From: GCA-2731375 sp046582635
GTDB taxonomy: Bacteria; Pseudomonadota; Alphaproteobacteria; GCA-2731375
Assembly: GCA_046582635.1 (NCBI GenBank)
Contig: JAYGEA010000121.1
Span: 1 to 5,489, forward strand
Length of the DNA stretch: 5,489 nt
Direction: 5' to 3'
Under the pieces are notes generated by a model, which did not search any database, was not told where the DNA came from, and saw nothing but the letters and a program-made list of their open reading frames with translations. Shown here in pieces: positions 5,390 to 5,489 of the stretch. The translations under genes were made by a program, and so were the position numbers. The number at the start of each line of letters is the position of its first letter. Positions within the stretch are counted from its first letter, which is position 1.

Positions 5390-5489
5390 ATGAAGCGAGT
5401 GGAACTGTATGCGCGGGTGCGCCAGGCGGTGATGATAGATGGTCTGAGCCAGCGGGAAGCGGCTCGCTGGTTTGGGATCGATCCACGCA
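5390..5489 (+). CDS. istA: IS21-family transposase IstA, N-terminal part only
   Basis: The frame starts at ATG 5390 and stays open to the window end (33 codons). It reads MKRVELYARVRQAVMIDG and then LSQREAARWFGID. This is the typical start of IS21-family IstA: a short basic lead followed by a helix-turn-helix (around LSQREAARWFGI) that binds the terminal repeats. The DDE integrase domain would follow outside the window. GGCGGGGG directly upstream is a poor but purine-rich ribosome binding site. The short minus-strand frame covering 5486-5304 is its shadow. Whether the full transposase is intact cannot be judged here. Confidence 0.85.
   Translation, partial: MKRVELYARVRQAVMIDGLSQREAARWFGIDPR

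Larger units (their letters stand above)
5286..5489 (+). mobile_element. Left end of an IS21-family insertion sequence, continuing beyond the window
   Basis: The element is identified by its istA start at 5390 and by two imperfect direct repeats upstream of it. Such repeated terminal transposase-binding sites are characteristic of IS21-family ends. The start given is that of the first repeat, and the true tip is probably some bases to the left. The istB gene and right end would lie outside the window. Confidence 0.75.

Noticed and set aside
1..5489. tRNA, rRNA or CRISPR array
   Set aside because: No cloverleaf, rRNA-like stretch or regularly spaced repeat was seen on either strand when reading through the window.

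Overview
The window looks like a piece of an alphaproteobacterial chromosome, probably of Rhodospirillales type. This is inferred from the GC-rich coding bias of the left part and the family resemblance of its genes, not from a marker gene. It falls into two unlike halves. Positions 1-3476 are a compact, GC-rich, minus-strand operon encoding the three subunits of a molybdenum hydroxylase of the xanthine dehydrogenase/CO dehydrogenase superfamily. Transcription order is FAD subunit (3476-2610), [2Fe-2S] subunit (2606-2130), then molybdopterin subunit (2126 to beyond position 1). The genes are separated by 3 bases each and each has a Shine-Dalgarno sequence. All cofactor motifs are present in what can be seen, so the enzyme looks functional. 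Its substrate cannot be read from the sequence. The active-site loop reads AYRAPGAP, which is neither the form I nor the form II CoxL signature, so it should not be called a CO dehydrogenase.

Positions 3477-3718 hold the leader of this operon, with a weak promoter candidate and a stem-loop. From about 3719 to 4070 lies a small graveyard of mobile DNA on the plus strand. It contains the left end and first ~22 codons of an IS5-family transposase, cut off abruptly. This is joined to what looks like the last ~44 codons of a phage-type M15 peptidase (endolysin-like), followed 2 bases later by a holin-like small membrane protein with an in-frame stop.

Positions 4898-4104 (minus strand) encode an apparently intact phytanoyl-CoA dioxygenase (PhyH) family Fe(II)/2-oxoglutarate oxygenase. 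Its DNA is much more AT-rich than the molybdenum hydroxylase genes (35% GC in the line at 4381 against 68% in the line at 2041, counted by hand), which suggests separate acquisition. Upstream of it is a region with a 12-bp inverted repeat and a short direct repeat but no recognisable gene (4899-5285). The window ends in the left end of an IS21-family insertion sequence: two imperfect 25-bp repeats and the start of its IstA transposase (5390 onward).

The PhyH gene is therefore flanked on both sides by mobile-element remains. No complete novel system is evident. The points most worth a second look are the phage lysis remnant, the inverted repeat bracketing the IS5 transposase start, and the unassigned substrate of the molybdenum hydroxylase.
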